The notes below the pieces were generated by a model, which did no database searches, was not told where the DNA came from, and worked only from the letters and a program-made list of their open reading frames with translations. Of a stretch of DNA of 64,000 bases, positions 50,492 to 58,949 are shown piece by piece. Made by a program: the position numbers and the translations under genes. Position 1 is the stretch's first letter, and every line of letters begins with the position of its first letter. This stretch comes from Pseudomonas putida (GTDB lineage Bacteria > Pseudomonadota > Gammaproteobacteria > Pseudomonadales > Pseudomonadaceae): positions 496,001 through 560,000 of the forward strand of contig NZ_CP113097.1 in assembly GCF_026625125.1 (NCBI RefSeq), read 5' to 3'.

Positions 50492-50983
50492 TCAATGGCG
50501 ACTGGTGTGGGTCCATTCGAACTTGCGGATATGCACGGTGCCGGCTCTGGAGGTGGAGATGGTCAGGCAGCGAAAGGGCCCGGGGAGGTGCTGATAGCAA
50601 GGTTGAGTGGAGAAATGCCCAGGCATGAACTCGGTATAGCCGCTGCCTGAAAGCGTCAGCCAGTAGAAGTTGTGCGGGGGCGGGGCAAACACGCCCCAAT
50701 CCAAGCTCTCTGTATCCAGGAGCATCGTTACATCTTCGAAGTGCTGGTCGCTGACGACGTAGCATTCCAGGCGAAGGCTCTCGACCTCCTGGCTGAAGCT
50801 GATTTCCACCTCACACTGCTCGCCTATCACCAGTTCGGTGCCGTCCTCACCTTTGCACGCTTCGTGAACACCGGCCCAGGAAGTGCCATTGCTGCGGATA
50901 CGCAAGCCCGATGGCGTCTGTAAGGTTTGTTTGTGCCACAGGAGCTGCCTTTTGACCTGGGCAAAGTGCTCCTCGTAGATCAT
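50492..50983 (-). CDS. Unrecognised 163-residue protein
   Basis: I do not recognise the family. The ATG at 50983 has AAGGAA 6 bases upstream, so translation is likely. The product is soluble, with no signal peptide or span, acidic in the middle (GEDGTELVIGEQCEVEIS), rich in predicted strands and aromatic residues (DWGVFAPPPHNFYWLTL), and ends with HIRKFEWTHTSRH. It may be a beta-sandwich. It lies between bioA (same strand, 78 bases after its stop) and a divergent amine oxidase, sharing a 206-base upstream region with the latter. Confidence 0.7.
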   Translation of the reverse strand: MIYEEHFAQVKRQLLWHKQTLQTPSGLRIRSNGTSWAGVHEACKGEDGTELVIGEQCEVEISFSQEVESLRLECYVVSDQHFEDVTMLLDTESLDWGVFAPPPHNFYWLTLSGSGYTEFMPGHFSTQPCYQHLPGPFRCLTISTSRAGTVHIRKFEWTHTSRH

Positions 50984-51189
50984 GCGCAGTTCCTTTTGTC
51001 GGTTTTCCGGCTACCCAGACCAGCGTTGCGTAACGGCAGCAGGCCTGTCTACTGACAAAAATGCCAGTTGCCAAAGGCACTTGATGGCGCTGTGGTGGCA
51101 GGGTCGCCATACCTGACGTATTCTTAACGCATCATCTCGGGGCATTTGCCTCTTCCCATTTCTGTAACGTCAACTCGGAGTTCGCCATC

Positions 51190-52842
51190 ATGGCTGCTGC
51201 TTGGGTGCGCCTGTGCGCGTTGGTATTGATCGGTGTGTCCAGCGGCGCCGCGCTGGCCAAGGACAAGACACCTTCGGCAATCGTGGTGGGTGGCGGCCTG
51301 GCAGGCCTGACTGCGGCCTACGAGCTGCAGGACAAGGGTTGGCAGGTGACCTTGCTGGAAGCCAAGGCCGGCATGGGCGGCCGCTCTGGCCTGGCCACCA
51401 GTGAGTGGGTCGGCAACAGCAAGGCTCAGCCGGTGCTCAACCAGTACCTTGAGCGTTTCAAGCTCGAGACACTGCCCGCGCCCGAGTTCGTCCGTACTCC
51501 GGGGTATCTGATCGACGGGGAGTACTTCAGCGCCAGCGACCTGACTACCCGCCAGCCAGCTACCGCCGAAGCGCTCAAGCGCTACGAGAAGACCCTCGAT
51601 GACCTGGCCCGTTCGATCGATGACCCGCTCAAACCGCAGGCCACCAGTACGCTGTTCGCCCTCGACCAGATGAACGTTTCCACCTGGCTCGACAAGCTGC
51701 AGTTGCCCAGCACTGCACGGCAGCTGATCAACCAGCAGATCCGTACCCGCTATGACGAACCATCGCGTCTCTCACTGCTGTACTTCGCCCAGCAGAGCCG
51801 TGTCTACCGCGGCGTCAGCGACCGTGACCTGCGTGCCGCACGCTTGCCTGGCGGCAGCCCGGTGCTGGCCCAGGCTTTCGTCAAGCAGCTGAAAACCATC
51901 AAGACCAGCTCGCCGGTCACCTCCATCGTTCAGGACAGCGGCGGGGTCACCGTCAAGGTCGGCAGCGCCAGCTATCAGGCCGATTATGTGGTCATGGCGG
52001 TGCCGCTGCGTGCCCTGGCCAAGATCCAGATCACTCCAGCTCTGGACACCCAGCACATCGCGGCGCTGAGGGGCACCAACTATGGTTGGCGCGATCAGTT
52101 GCTGCTCAAATTCAAGCAGCCAGTCTGGGAAAGCCGCGCTCGCATGTCTGGCGAAATCTTCAGCAACGCAGGCCTTGGCATGCTGTGGATCGAGCCAGCA
52201 CTCAAAGGCGGCGCCAACGTGGTGATCAACCTGTCGGGTGACAACGCCCGTCTGCTGCAGGCGTTCGGCGACAAACAGATGGTCGACCAGGTATTGATCC
52301 GGCTGCATGCCTTCTATCCAAAGGCCCGTGGTGCGTTCACCGGTTATGAGGTCAAGCGCTACAGCGCCGATGCCGGCACCGGCGGTGCTTACCTGGCCTA
52401 TGGCCCAGGGCAGATCAGCAAGTACTGGCGCCTGTGGGAGCGCCCGGTGCAACGCATTGCGTTTGCCGGTGAGCATACCGACGCGCTGTACCCAGGCACC
52501 CTTGAAGGTGCCCTGCGCAGTGGCCAGCGTGCCGCCAGCCAAGTGCAGGACCTGCTGGCCGGCAAGTCGTTCGACCCCGCCAAGGCTGCCCCTGTGGCGG
52601 CGACAGGGGCGGCAAGGAAGGACAACGGTGGGTTCTTCTCCAACCTGTTCGGTGGTTCATCCGACAAGGCGGACGACGCCGAGAAGGCACCCGCCAAAGC
52701 AGAACCGGTGAAGGCCGAGGAGGCGAAGGTGGACAAGCCTGGTTTCTTCTCGCGGTTGTTCGGCAGCGCCGACAAGCCTGAAGCCAAGGCTTCTCCAGCT
52801 ACAGCTCCAGCTCCAGAACCGGCCCAGGCCAAGGCCGGCTGA
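51190..52842 (+). CDS. Exported flavin-containing amine oxidase-like protein
   Basis: FAD-dependent oxidoreductase of the monoamine oxidase fold; substrate unknown. Residues 1-23 look like a signal peptide (VLIGVSSGAALA) without twin arginines. The Rossmann motif is IVVGGGLAGLTAAYELQDKG with LLEAKAGMGGRSG; the C-terminal FAD motif is IAFAGEHTDALYPGTLEGALRSG. After about residue 460 there is an Ala/Lys-rich tail with two copies of a motif GFFS[N/R]LFG, near residues 480 and 518. FAD enzymes exported by Sec are unusual, so a lipid-anchored or membrane-retained state is also possible. Confidence 0.85.
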   Translation: MAAAWVRLCALVLIGVSSGAALAKDKTPSAIVVGGGLAGLTAAYELQDKGWQVTLLEAKAGMGGRSGLATSEWVGNSKAQPVLNQYLERFKLETLPAPEFVRTPGYLIDGEYFSASDLTTRQPATAEALKRYEKTLDDLARSIDDPLKPQATSTLFALDQMNVSTWLDKLQLPSTARQLINQQIRTRYDEPSRLSLLYFAQQSRVYRGVSDRDLRAARLPGGSPVLAQAFVKQLKTIKTSSPVTSIVQDSGGVTVKVGSASYQADYVVMAVPLRALAKIQITPALDTQHIAALRGTNYGWRDQLLLKFKQPVWESRARMSGEIFSNAGLGMLWIEPALKGGANVVINLSGDNARLLQAFGDKQMVDQVLIRLHAFYPKARGAFTGYEVKRYSADAGTGGAYLAYGPGQISKYWRLWERPVQRIAFAGEHTDALYPGTLEGALRSGQRAASQVQDLLAGKSFDPAKAAPVAATGAARKDNGGFFSNLFGGSSDKADDAEKAPAKAEPVKAEEAKVDKPGFFSRLFGSADKPEAKASPATAPAPEPAQAKAG

Positions 52843-52852
52843 GGGGTGATCG

Positions 52853-52890
52853 CCTGGCCCTGTCACCGCCAAGCGGATGTCAGGGCCAGG
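52853..52890 (+). terminator. Hairpin after the amine oxidase gene
   Basis: CCTGGCCCTG and CAGGGCCAGG form a perfect 10-base stem 10 bases after the stop, with no T run after it. Confidence 0.55.
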
Positions 52891-53050
52891 GCTGACAACT
52901 TGACATTACCCACTATCGTTAATGTTTCCTTAATAGCCGACTCGGACAATTACCATCGGATTTATCGATAATCCAAAGCAATTTTTTGTGCTTTTATTCG
53001 ATACGTTACGCGTTAGTCTGTGCACAGCTTCCACGGGGAAACACGGCATC

Positions 53051-53602
53051 ATGCAACTGCGCAATTCACCTTCTCGCTACGGCGTTGTCAGCATCCTCTT
53101 GCACTGGGGGGTTGCGCTGGCGGTCTTTGGCCTGTTCGGTCTTGGTCTGTGGATGGTCGGTCTCGATTATTACAGCCCTTGGCGCAAGGCTGGCCCGGAC
53201 TTGCACAAGAGCATCGGCCTGGTGCTCATGGCCGTCATGCTCGTGCGTGTGCTGTGGCGCTTCATCAGCCCACCGCCGCCGGCGCCTGCCAGCCACGGTG
53301 CATTCACCCGGCTGGCTGCCAAGTTGGGGCATTTGGCGCTGTACGTGGGCCTGTTCGCGGTGATGATCGCCGGCTACCTGATCTCGACCGCCGATGGTGT
53401 CGGTATTCCAGTGTTTGGCTTGTTTGAAGTACCTGCCCTTGTCAGTGACCTGCCTGACCAGGCAGACCTGGCTGGCGTGGTTCATCTGTGGCTGGCGTGG
53501 GGCCTGGTGATTTTCGCCGCGCTGCATGCCGTGGCTGCCCTGAAGCACCATTACATTGACCGTGACGCGACCCTGGTTCGCATGCTGGGCCGCAAAGCTT
53601 GA
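53051..53602 (+). CDS. Cytochrome b561
   Basis: Di-haem b-type cytochrome of the inner membrane, of the bacterial b561 family, which can oxidise ubiquinol or handle superoxide. The ATG at 53051 (MQLRNSPSRYGVVSILLHW) with GGGGA 11 bases upstream gives 183 residues and four spans. Likely haem ligands are His in SILLHWG, GPDLHKSIG, VVHLWLAWG and ALHAVAALKHHY. The yceI gene follows after 31 bases, a common pair, so both are likely co-transcribed. Confidence 0.93.
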   Translation: MQLRNSPSRYGVVSILLHWGVALAVFGLFGLGLWMVGLDYYSPWRKAGPDLHKSIGLVLMAVMLVRVLWRFISPPPPAPASHGAFTRLAAKLGHLALYVGLFAVMIAGYLISTADGVGIPVFGLFEVPALVSDLPDQADLAGVVHLWLAWGLVIFAALHAVAALKHHYIDRDATLVRMLGRKA

Positions 53603-53633
53603 CTCTCAACCTCAATTGCAAGGAACTTAAAGG

Positions 53634-54212
53634 ATGTTGAAAAAGACTTTTGCCGCTTTGGCGCTCGGTACCGCTCTGCTCAGTGCTGGTCAGGCCATGG
53701 CCGCCGAGTACAAGATCGACAAGGAAGGCCAGCACGCGTTCGTCGACTGGAAAATCAGCCACCTGGGCTACAGCTTCATTCACGGTACCTTCAAGGACTT
53801 CGACGGTAACTTCACGTGGGATAGCGACAAGCCTGAAGCCAGCAAGATCAGCGTCGACCTGCAAACCGCCAGCCTGTGGTCGAATCACGCCGAGCGTGAC
53901 AAGCATATCGCCAGCGCTGACTTCCTGGATGTGAAGAAGTATCCAGAAGCCAAATTCGTTTCCACCGCCGTCAAGTCCACCGGCGAAAAAACCGCAGACG
54001 TGACCGGTGACCTGACACTGCACGGTGTGACCAAGCCGGTGACCTTCAAGGCCACCTTCAACGGTGAAGGCAAGGACCCGTGGGGCGGTGAGCGTGCTGG
54101 CTTCAACGCCACCACCACGCTGAACCTGAACGACTTCGGCATCAAGGGCCCAGGCCCAACCTCGCAGACCCTCGACCTGGACATCAGCGTCGAAGGCGTG
54201 AAGCAGAAGTGA
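53634..54212 (+). CDS. YceI family periplasmic lipid-binding protein
   Basis: Lipocalin-like beta-barrel that binds an isoprenoid chain; often encoded next to cytochrome b561. 192 residues with signal peptide to about residue 23 ([10 protein letters not shown]), then [24 protein letters not shown]-like [32 protein letters not shown] and [12 protein letters not shown]. It is followed at once by an IS-derived remnant. Confidence 0.95.
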   Translation: MLKKTFAALALGTALLSAGQAMAAEYKIDKEGQHAFVDWKISHLGYSFIHGTFKDFDGNFTWDSDKPEASKISVDLQTASLWSNHAERDKHIASADFLDVKKYPEAKFVSTAVKSTGEKTADVTGDLTLHGVTKPVTFKATFNGEGKDPWGGERAGFNATTTLNLNDFGIKGPGPTSQTLDLDISVEGVKQK

Positions 54213-54251
54213 TCATTGCCTGAGCAATGAAAAACGCCGCCCCATGGGGCG

Positions 54252-54561
54252 TAATGCTGTTCACTTAAGCGGAGCAGCCTTGCGCTCCACCGGATACCGG
54301 GTTTTGAAAAATCTTCACCGTCCCAGGCCTTCCGGGCCTTGGGCGGTGATCCAGAAACATCCCCGCAACACCTCCCCGTAACTCAGCCCACCTCCTGCCC
54401 GTGGCCGATGCTGGATTGGCCGCAGCCATGGCAATCAACTGCACGGCGATGTACTGGAGGGCAGGTTTGAAGCGTAGGTCCGACGGTGTTCGACCAAAGG
54501 CGATTGCGGCCTGGCTGGCCTCCCGGCGGATGATGTTGTAAGCCAGCAGTGAACAGCATTA
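54252..54561 (-). mobile_element. Internally deleted IS4-type element with intact ends
   Basis: 310 bases bounded by perfect 14-base inverted ends, TAATGCTGTTCACT and AGTGAACAGCATTA. On the minus strand the interior encodes the C-terminal part of an IS4-family transposase (LLAYNIIRREASQAAIAFGR, TGRRWAELRGGV, FLDHRPRPGRPGTVKI). One inserted T near 54303 shifts the frame; the next frame then gives KTRYPVERKAAPLK and a stop within the end repeat. The left end joins the transposase fragment directly, so most of the element has been lost. It sits just after yceI. No target duplication is evident. Confidence 0.8.
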
Positions 54562-54622
54562 CACCGAAAGGTGGGCCTTTTTGGTTTGGCTTTTACTGAG
54601 CGGCACCACCCTTTCTTCTCTG

Positions 54623-55096
54623 TCACACCACCCCATGCATGAAGAACTCGACCGGTACATTGAAAAACTCAGCAAAGCCCTTTATCTGCGCGACCGTCAT
54701 CTTTCGCTTGTTGTTCAGAATCTCGGATACTGCGCTCTGGGTCGCTATCGCCGACAGGTCCTTCTGCTTCACGCCCCTGTCCGCTAGCAGAAAGGCCAAC
54801 GCTTCGGCCTGGCTCGCGAACGGCACCAATACAGAGTCACTTTCATACGCGTAGACGCGGTCCGCTACCATCTCCGCAAAACGTGCCGCAGCGTGGCCTT
54901 CGCTGTCCGCATGGGAGTAGAGCTCGTCGATCAATGCCATGCGTGCCTCAAGCTCGGCATCGTCCTTGATGGGGTCATGGCAGGCGGCCAGAAGCTGGGC
55001 CATGGTTGCCATCTGAGTGTTCAGGCCATCGAGCATGGGTGAAATATTAGCGATGAAGGCATCTAGTCCATTGGCTTCGACTTTATCCCGCTTCAT
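54623..55096 (-). CDS. higA: HigA-like antitoxin, helix-turn-helix protein
   Basis: Probable antitoxin and autorepressor of the HigB-like toxin encoded just before it. The ATG at 55096 (AGGTGA 5 bases upstream) gives 157 residues. The C-terminal XRE-type helix-turn-helix is clear (LLADRGVKQKDLSAIATQ, SEILNNKRKMTVAQIKGFAE, FFNVPVEFFM). The N-terminal 90 residues are helical and longer than in usual HigA, so they probably bind the toxin. Toxin-first gene order with a 41-base gap matches higBA. Confidence 0.82.
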   Translation of the reverse strand: MKRDKVEANGLDAFIANISPMLDGLNTQMATMAQLLAACHDPIKDDAELEARMALIDELYSHADSEGHAAARFAEMVADRVYAYESDSVLVPFASQAEALAFLLADRGVKQKDLSAIATQSAVSEILNNKRKMTVAQIKGFAEFFNVPVEFFMHGVV

Positions 55097-55137
55097 GTTG
55101 TCACCTGTCGAATTGAAATAGGGCGCGGCCCAGGTTG

Positions 55138-55491
55138 CTACCTGATATCGCTCCTGCACCATTTGTCGTACTCGGCGTGCGACAGAATGGCCTTGATGTA
55201 GAGAGTGCCCGTTCGCGCATTGAGCCAAGCGATCAGGCGGCATTCGTTTTTCTTGATATCGAACACGTAGATATCAAGCGGCCCTTTGCGGCTGGGGGGC
55301 CTGAGTCTTGAGTAGGGGATGCGATCAACATTCCAGCCAGACACAGTGGTCCACGTCTGCCTCAACTGTTCAAAAGATTCAAACCGCAACGTCGCCCTGT
55401 CAAAGGTCGTCAGCCACAGGCTAAGGGGCGCTTTCCACTGCCCGTGGGCTTCAATCGCCTTGGTAACCGCCGCTTTCGTTATGACCCGCAT
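55138..55491 (-). CDS. higB: HigB-like toxin (mRNA interferase family)
   Basis: Probable ribosome-dependent mRNA endonuclease of the HigB toxin family (RelE-like fold). The ATG at 55491 gives 117 residues, MRVITKAAVTKAIEAHGQWK, then WLTTFDRATLRFESFEQLRQ, NECRLIAWLNARTGTLYIKA and the family end ILSHAEYDKW. It is longer than typical members, with an insertion of basic and Pro residues (SRLRPPSRKGPLDI) where others have a short turn. A consensus-like promoter and a palindrome stand upstream, and higA follows. Confidence 0.8.
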   Translation of the reverse strand: MRVITKAAVTKAIEAHGQWKAPLSLWLTTFDRATLRFESFEQLRQTWTTVSGWNVDRIPYSRLRPPSRKGPLDIYVFDIKKNECRLIAWLNARTGTLYIKAILSHAEYDKWCRSDIR

Positions 55492-55522
55492 TGTGTTGTC
55501 CCGGCGCACCAACATTGGGTGG

Positions 55523-55559
55523 AAAATATCTCGGATCCATATATCTGTCAACCAGATAT
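55523..55559 (-). promoter_or_regulatory. higBA promoter with overlapping operator
   Basis: The minus strand has TTGACA (55551-55546), a 17-base spacer and TATTTT (55528-55523), 30 bases before the toxin ATG. The -35 box lies inside a perfect palindrome ATATCTG-N5-CAGATAT (55541-55559), a likely HigA operator; occupancy would block RNA polymerase. Confidence 0.75.
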
Positions 55560-55607
55560 CCGGGTCGCGATGCACGGTGACCTGGCGATCGCCAATGGAT
55601 TGATGCC

Positions 55608-55740
55608 CGTATTGGGGTGTAGTAGTGCTTGTCGAACAGGTTGTTGGTGTTGAGGCTGACGCTGCGATAGCCCCATGAAACACTCCGTGGCCCCCGCACC
55701 TCCCACTGCTCGCTTGGCAGGCGCCGCCGCCGGATGGTGG
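55608..55740 (-). pseudogene. Fragment of a TonB-dependent receptor gene
   Basis: On the minus strand about 55609-55680 encodes WGYRSVSLNTNNLFDKHYYT, the well-conserved penultimate strand of siderophore receptors (SLNxNNLFDKxYY). The reading frame does not continue into the usual final strand, and no barrel sequence is seen upstream. It is a short relic, next to higB. Confidence 0.55.
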
Positions 55741-55857
55741 CTTGCGCCGAGAGCTTGAGCGCAATGGCAACCCATTCACAGGATATTCTGGGTGAAAGTG
55801 CTGAGGTCGGAGAAGTTGAAGAGATCGCCGAGGTCGAGCGACTGCTGCTCAATGGGC

Positions 55858-55893
55858 ATAAAAAATCCGATACCAGGGGGCTGGTATCGGATT
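55858..55893 (-). terminator. rhlE terminator
   Basis: On the minus strand AATCCGATACCAG, a CCCC loop, and CTGGTATCGGATT form a 13-base stem followed by TTTTAT. It lies 83 bases after the rhlE stop, with an IS end between them. Confidence 0.85.
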
Positions 55894-55925
55894 CTCTAGA
55901 AACCCCGGCTTGGACCCAAATGCTC

Positions 55926-55940
55926 AAGTGAACAGCATTA
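55926..55940 (+). repeat. Solitary IS4-type end
   Basis: AAGTGAACAGCATTA is identical to the transposase-side end of the deleted element at 54252-54561. Similarity to that copy seems to continue for about 15-20 bases beyond it (a CCATGG-centred motif followed by GCGGCGTT). No other IS sequence is seen beside it. Confidence 0.7.
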
Positions 55941-55975
55941 GCTCCATGGCGCGGCGTTGTTATTTGCCAGCAGCG

Positions 55976-57868
55976 TTAGCCGCCTTTGCGGGTCAACAAC
56001 GCAGGCCGCTCACCACGTGGGCGGCTTGGCAGGTCGTCCAGTTGCTCAGGCGTTGGGAAACGGTCGAGCTTGGATTCTTTACGGATGATCACAGGCTGGT
56101 TCTGCGGCTCTCGCGAGCTACGTACGGCAGGTTCCTGACGGGATGCGTCGTCACGGCCGCTCGAACGGTTGCGGCCACCACCTTTGCTGTCGCGGCGCGC
56201 CTCACCACCCTTGTTATTGCGCGGCGGGCGTTTCTCACCACTGGCGCTGCGCGGCTGGCTGCCGTTACGCCCTTGGCCACCACCACTGTTGCTGCGCCCA
56301 GGGTTGGCCTGGGCCTGACCCGCTCCGGTACCAGCACCAGGGCGACGGTTGCGGCCCTGATTCTTGGCATTCTGGTACGGGCTGACGTAGTCGGCACGGT
56401 TGCCGAAATTGTCGATTTCGTCATCCAGGAATTCATCCGGAGCACGGTCGGCCGGTACTTTCGGCACACTGCTCTGGCTGGCCTGCTGTTGGCGCGGCTT
56501 CTTGTCGCGCGGCTTGCGCGGCTGTTGCTTGTCGGCGGACTTCTCCTTGTCGGCAGGCTTGTCGGCAGCCGGCTGCTTGGCCTTGCCTTTATCCTTGCCC
56601 TTGTCCTTGCGACCGCTGCTGCCGTCTTTGCCACCGTCACCACGGGCCTGCTGGTTACGGCCGCCGCGACCGTTATTCTGCGGCCGTTCACGCACCTCAG
56701 GTTTCTCGGCTTCTACCTGGCTTGAGTCAAAGCCCATCAGGTCGCCATCAGCGATTTTCTGCCGGGTAACGCGCTCAATGCTCTTGAGCAGCTTTTCTTC
56801 ATCCGGCGCGACCAGGGAGATAGCCTCGCCCGAGCGGCCGGCACGGCCGGTGCGGCCGATACGGTGAACGTAGTCTTCCTCGACATTGGGCAGCTCGAAG
56901 TTGACCACATGTGGCAGCTGGTCGATGTCCAGGCCACGGGCGGCAATGTCGGTGGCGACCAGTACGCGTACGGTGTTGGCCTTGAAGTCGGCCAGGGCCT
57001 TGGTCCGAGCGTTCTGGCTCTTGTTGCCGTGGATGGCGGCGGCGCTCAGGCCGTGCTTTTCCAGGTACTCGGCCAGGCGGTTGGCACCGTGCTTGGTACG
57101 GGTGAACACCAGCACCTGCTCCCAGGCGCCGAGCGTGATCAGGTGGGCCAGCAGCGCGCGCTTGTGGCTGGCGGGCAGGCGGTAGACCCGCTGTTCGATA
57201 CGCTCGACGGTCGTGTTCGGCGGGGTGACCTCGATGCGCTCCGGGTTGTGCAGGAGCTTGTCGGCCAGGTCAGTGATGTCTTTGGAGAACGTCGCCGAGA
57301 ACAGCAGGTTCTGCCGCTTGCTCGGCAGGCGGGCAAGGACCTTCTTGACGTCGTGGATGAAGCCCATGTCGAGCATGCGGTCGGCTTCGTCGAGGACCAG
57401 GATTTCCACGTGGGCCAGGTCGACGCGGCCTTGGCCTGCCAGGTCCAGTAGGCGGCCCGGGCAGGCCACCAGCACATCGACACCCTTGGCGATGGCCTGG
57501 ATCTGAGGGTTCATGCCAACGCCGCCGAAAATGCAGGCACTGACCAGTGGCAGGTCGCGAGCGTAAACCTTGAAGCTGTCGTGAACCTGAGCCGCCAGTT
57601 CGCGGGTCGGGGTCAGGACCAGCACGCGCGGTTGGCGCGGGCCATGGCGCTGTGATTTGTCCGGGTGACCTGCCGGGAACAGGCGCTCAAGGATCGGTAG
57701 GGCGAAACCGCCGGTTTTACCTGTACCTGTCTGTGCGGCGACCATCAGGTCGCGGCCTTGCAACACGGCGGGAATCGCCCGCTGTTGCACCGGAGTCGGC
57801 TGGGTATAGCCCGCAGCCTCGATAGCGCGGACGAGTGCCTCGGAGAGACCGAGGGAAGCAAAGGACAT
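55976..57868 (-). CDS. rhlE: DEAD-box RNA helicase RhlE with long basic tail
   Basis: ATP-dependent RNA helicase, linked to ribosome maturation, mRNA decay and cold growth. The ATG at 57868 ([20 protein letters not shown]) follows AGGA and gives 630 residues. Motifs: Q motif [55 protein letters not shown] and [11 protein letters not shown]. From about residue 405 a low-complexity tail rich in Lys, Arg, Gly, Asn, Gln and Pro runs to the end (about 225 residues), much longer than in E. coli RhlE. More than one RhlE paralogue is usual in pseudomonads. Confidence 0.93.
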   Translation of the reverse strand: MSFASLGLSEALVRAIEAAGYTQPTPVQQRAIPAVLQGRDLMVAAQTGTGKTGGFALPILERLFPAGHPDKSQRHGPRQPRVLVLTPTRELAAQVHDSFKVYARDLPLVSACIFGGVGMNPQIQAIAKGVDVLVACPGRLLDLAGQGRVDLAHVEILVLDEADRMLDMGFIHDVKKVLARLPSKRQNLLFSATFSKDITDLADKLLHNPERIEVTPPNTTVERIEQRVYRLPASHKRALLAHLITLGAWEQVLVFTRTKHGANRLAEYLEKHGLSAAAIHGNKSQNARTKALADFKANTVRVLVATDIAARGLDIDQLPHVVNFELPNVEEDYVHRIGRTGRAGRSGEAISLVAPDEEKLLKSIERVTRQKIADGDLMGFDSSQVEAEKPEVRERPQNNGRGGRNQQARGDGGKDGSSGRKDKGKDKGKAKQPAADKPADKEKSADKQQPRKPRDKKPRQQQASQSSVPKVPADRAPDEFLDDEIDNFGNRADYVSPYQNAKNQGRNRRPGAGTGAGQAQANPGRSNSGGGQGRNGSQPRSASGEKRPPRNNKGGEARRDSKGGGRNRSSGRDDASRQEPAVRSSREPQNQPVIIRKESKLDRFPTPEQLDDLPSRPRGERPALLTRKGG

Positions 57869-58084
57869 GGGCAATCCTGTTCTGTGGGGGCTGGGCCCGT
57901 AGGGATATTCTGCCTGGCGCGACGGGCATCGGTGGGATGCGATCGCGTCCGGTCCAGCTGGGCTTTCACTGCGCATCCGGAAAACGGCGTGAGGACGCAA
58001 GGTGCGTCGGTACCGATCGGGATGCCTGTTGCGAGGCCGAGCGTCCGGGCGTGAGCCGGGCGGGAAGGCCCGAGTATAACAGAG

Positions 58085-58873
58085 CTATCGCTGTGTGCTG
58101 CTTTCCTGCTGCTCAACGGTGTGAGGAAGGTGGCCGGTGCTGCCGATATAGCGTTCGATTATCGCTAGGTAGGCGGGCTCCTCCTTGAAGCGCCGCAGCT
58201 CTTCGGAAAACGCCAGTGCCAAGGCATCGCGGCCAGGCTTGCGCGCCAGCCCCAGGTATTGCGCTTGACGGCTGATGACCAGTGGCAGTTCCTCTACCTG
58301 CTGCTCGAGGCCGAGATGGCGGCGCAGGTAGCGCCCGACCAGGCGATCGGTGATCAGCAGATCGATGCGCCCGAGCACCAGCTTGCCAAAATTGGCTTCG
58401 TGGCTTGGCGCCGCTTCACGGCGAAAGCCTGATGCGTCGTTGAACTGCGCGCCATAGGCATAGCCCGGTGAGGTGCCGACCGTCAGGTCAGTGAGGTCGC
58501 TCATTTGGTTGACGGTATGGCGACGGTGGCTGGATTGATACAGCACGAATTCGACATCCGACATGGGCTCCAGCGGGTAGACCATGTAGGCCTGGCGCGA
58601 GTCCACTTTGAAGATGTCCATGACCCCATCGGCCTGGCCATGTTCGATCATGCTCAGGCATCGCTTCCAGGGCATGAACTCCCACTCCAGCTCGATACCC
58701 AGGCGCCGGAACACTTCAGTGGTCACTTCGTAATCTATGCCTTGGGGCTGGCCGTTGTGCTGGTACACATAAGGTGCCCAGTCGTCGGTAACCAGGCGCA
58801 GGCGTTCGGCCTGCGCCATGGGGCTCAGGCAGGCGAGCAGCAGGATGCAGTAGAAACGGACGATGAACGGCAT
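58085..58873 (-). CDS. Orphan periplasmic substrate-binding protein (SBP family 3-like)
   Basis: Exported binding protein: signal peptide about residues 1-22 (FYCILLLACLSPMAQA), then ERLRLVTDDWAPYVYQHNGQ, GIDYEVTTEVFRRLGIELEW and GQADGVMDIFKVDSRQAYMV, typical of the amino acid-binding SBP family 3. No permease or ATPase gene is near, so it may serve as a sensor protein or work with a transporter encoded elsewhere. 262 residues. The start at 58873 lacks a clear Shine-Dalgarno sequence. Its ligand is unknown. Confidence 0.82.
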   Translation of the reverse strand: MPFIVRFYCILLLACLSPMAQAERLRLVTDDWAPYVYQHNGQPQGIDYEVTTEVFRRLGIELEWEFMPWKRCLSMIEHGQADGVMDIFKVDSRQAYMVYPLEPMSDVEFVLYQSSHRRHTVNQMSDLTDLTVGTSPGYAYGAQFNDASGFRREAAPSHEANFGKLVLGRIDLLITDRLVGRYLRRHLGLEQQVEELPLVISRQAQYLGLARKPGRDALALAFSEELRRFKEEPAYLAIIERYIGSTGHLPHTVEQQESSTQR

Positions 58874-58949
58874 AACGCGAGATTACGCGCTCGGCTCTGG
58901 TAAGGCCAGTTGCAGGCGCTGAGACAGCACCTCAGGGGAAATCGCACGC

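Noticed and set aside
52900..53050. Promoter TTGACA near 52905 for cytochrome b561
   Set aside because: No acceptable -10 box lies 16-18 bases downstream, so I do not call it.
53885..54184. Minus-strand frame opposite yceI
   Set aside because: Shadow of a well-supported gene with a signal peptide and family motifs.
55734..55931. Small plus-strand ORF ending in the IS end
   Set aside because: Runs through the rhlE terminator hairpin and has no ribosome binding site; its last codons are the IS repeat.
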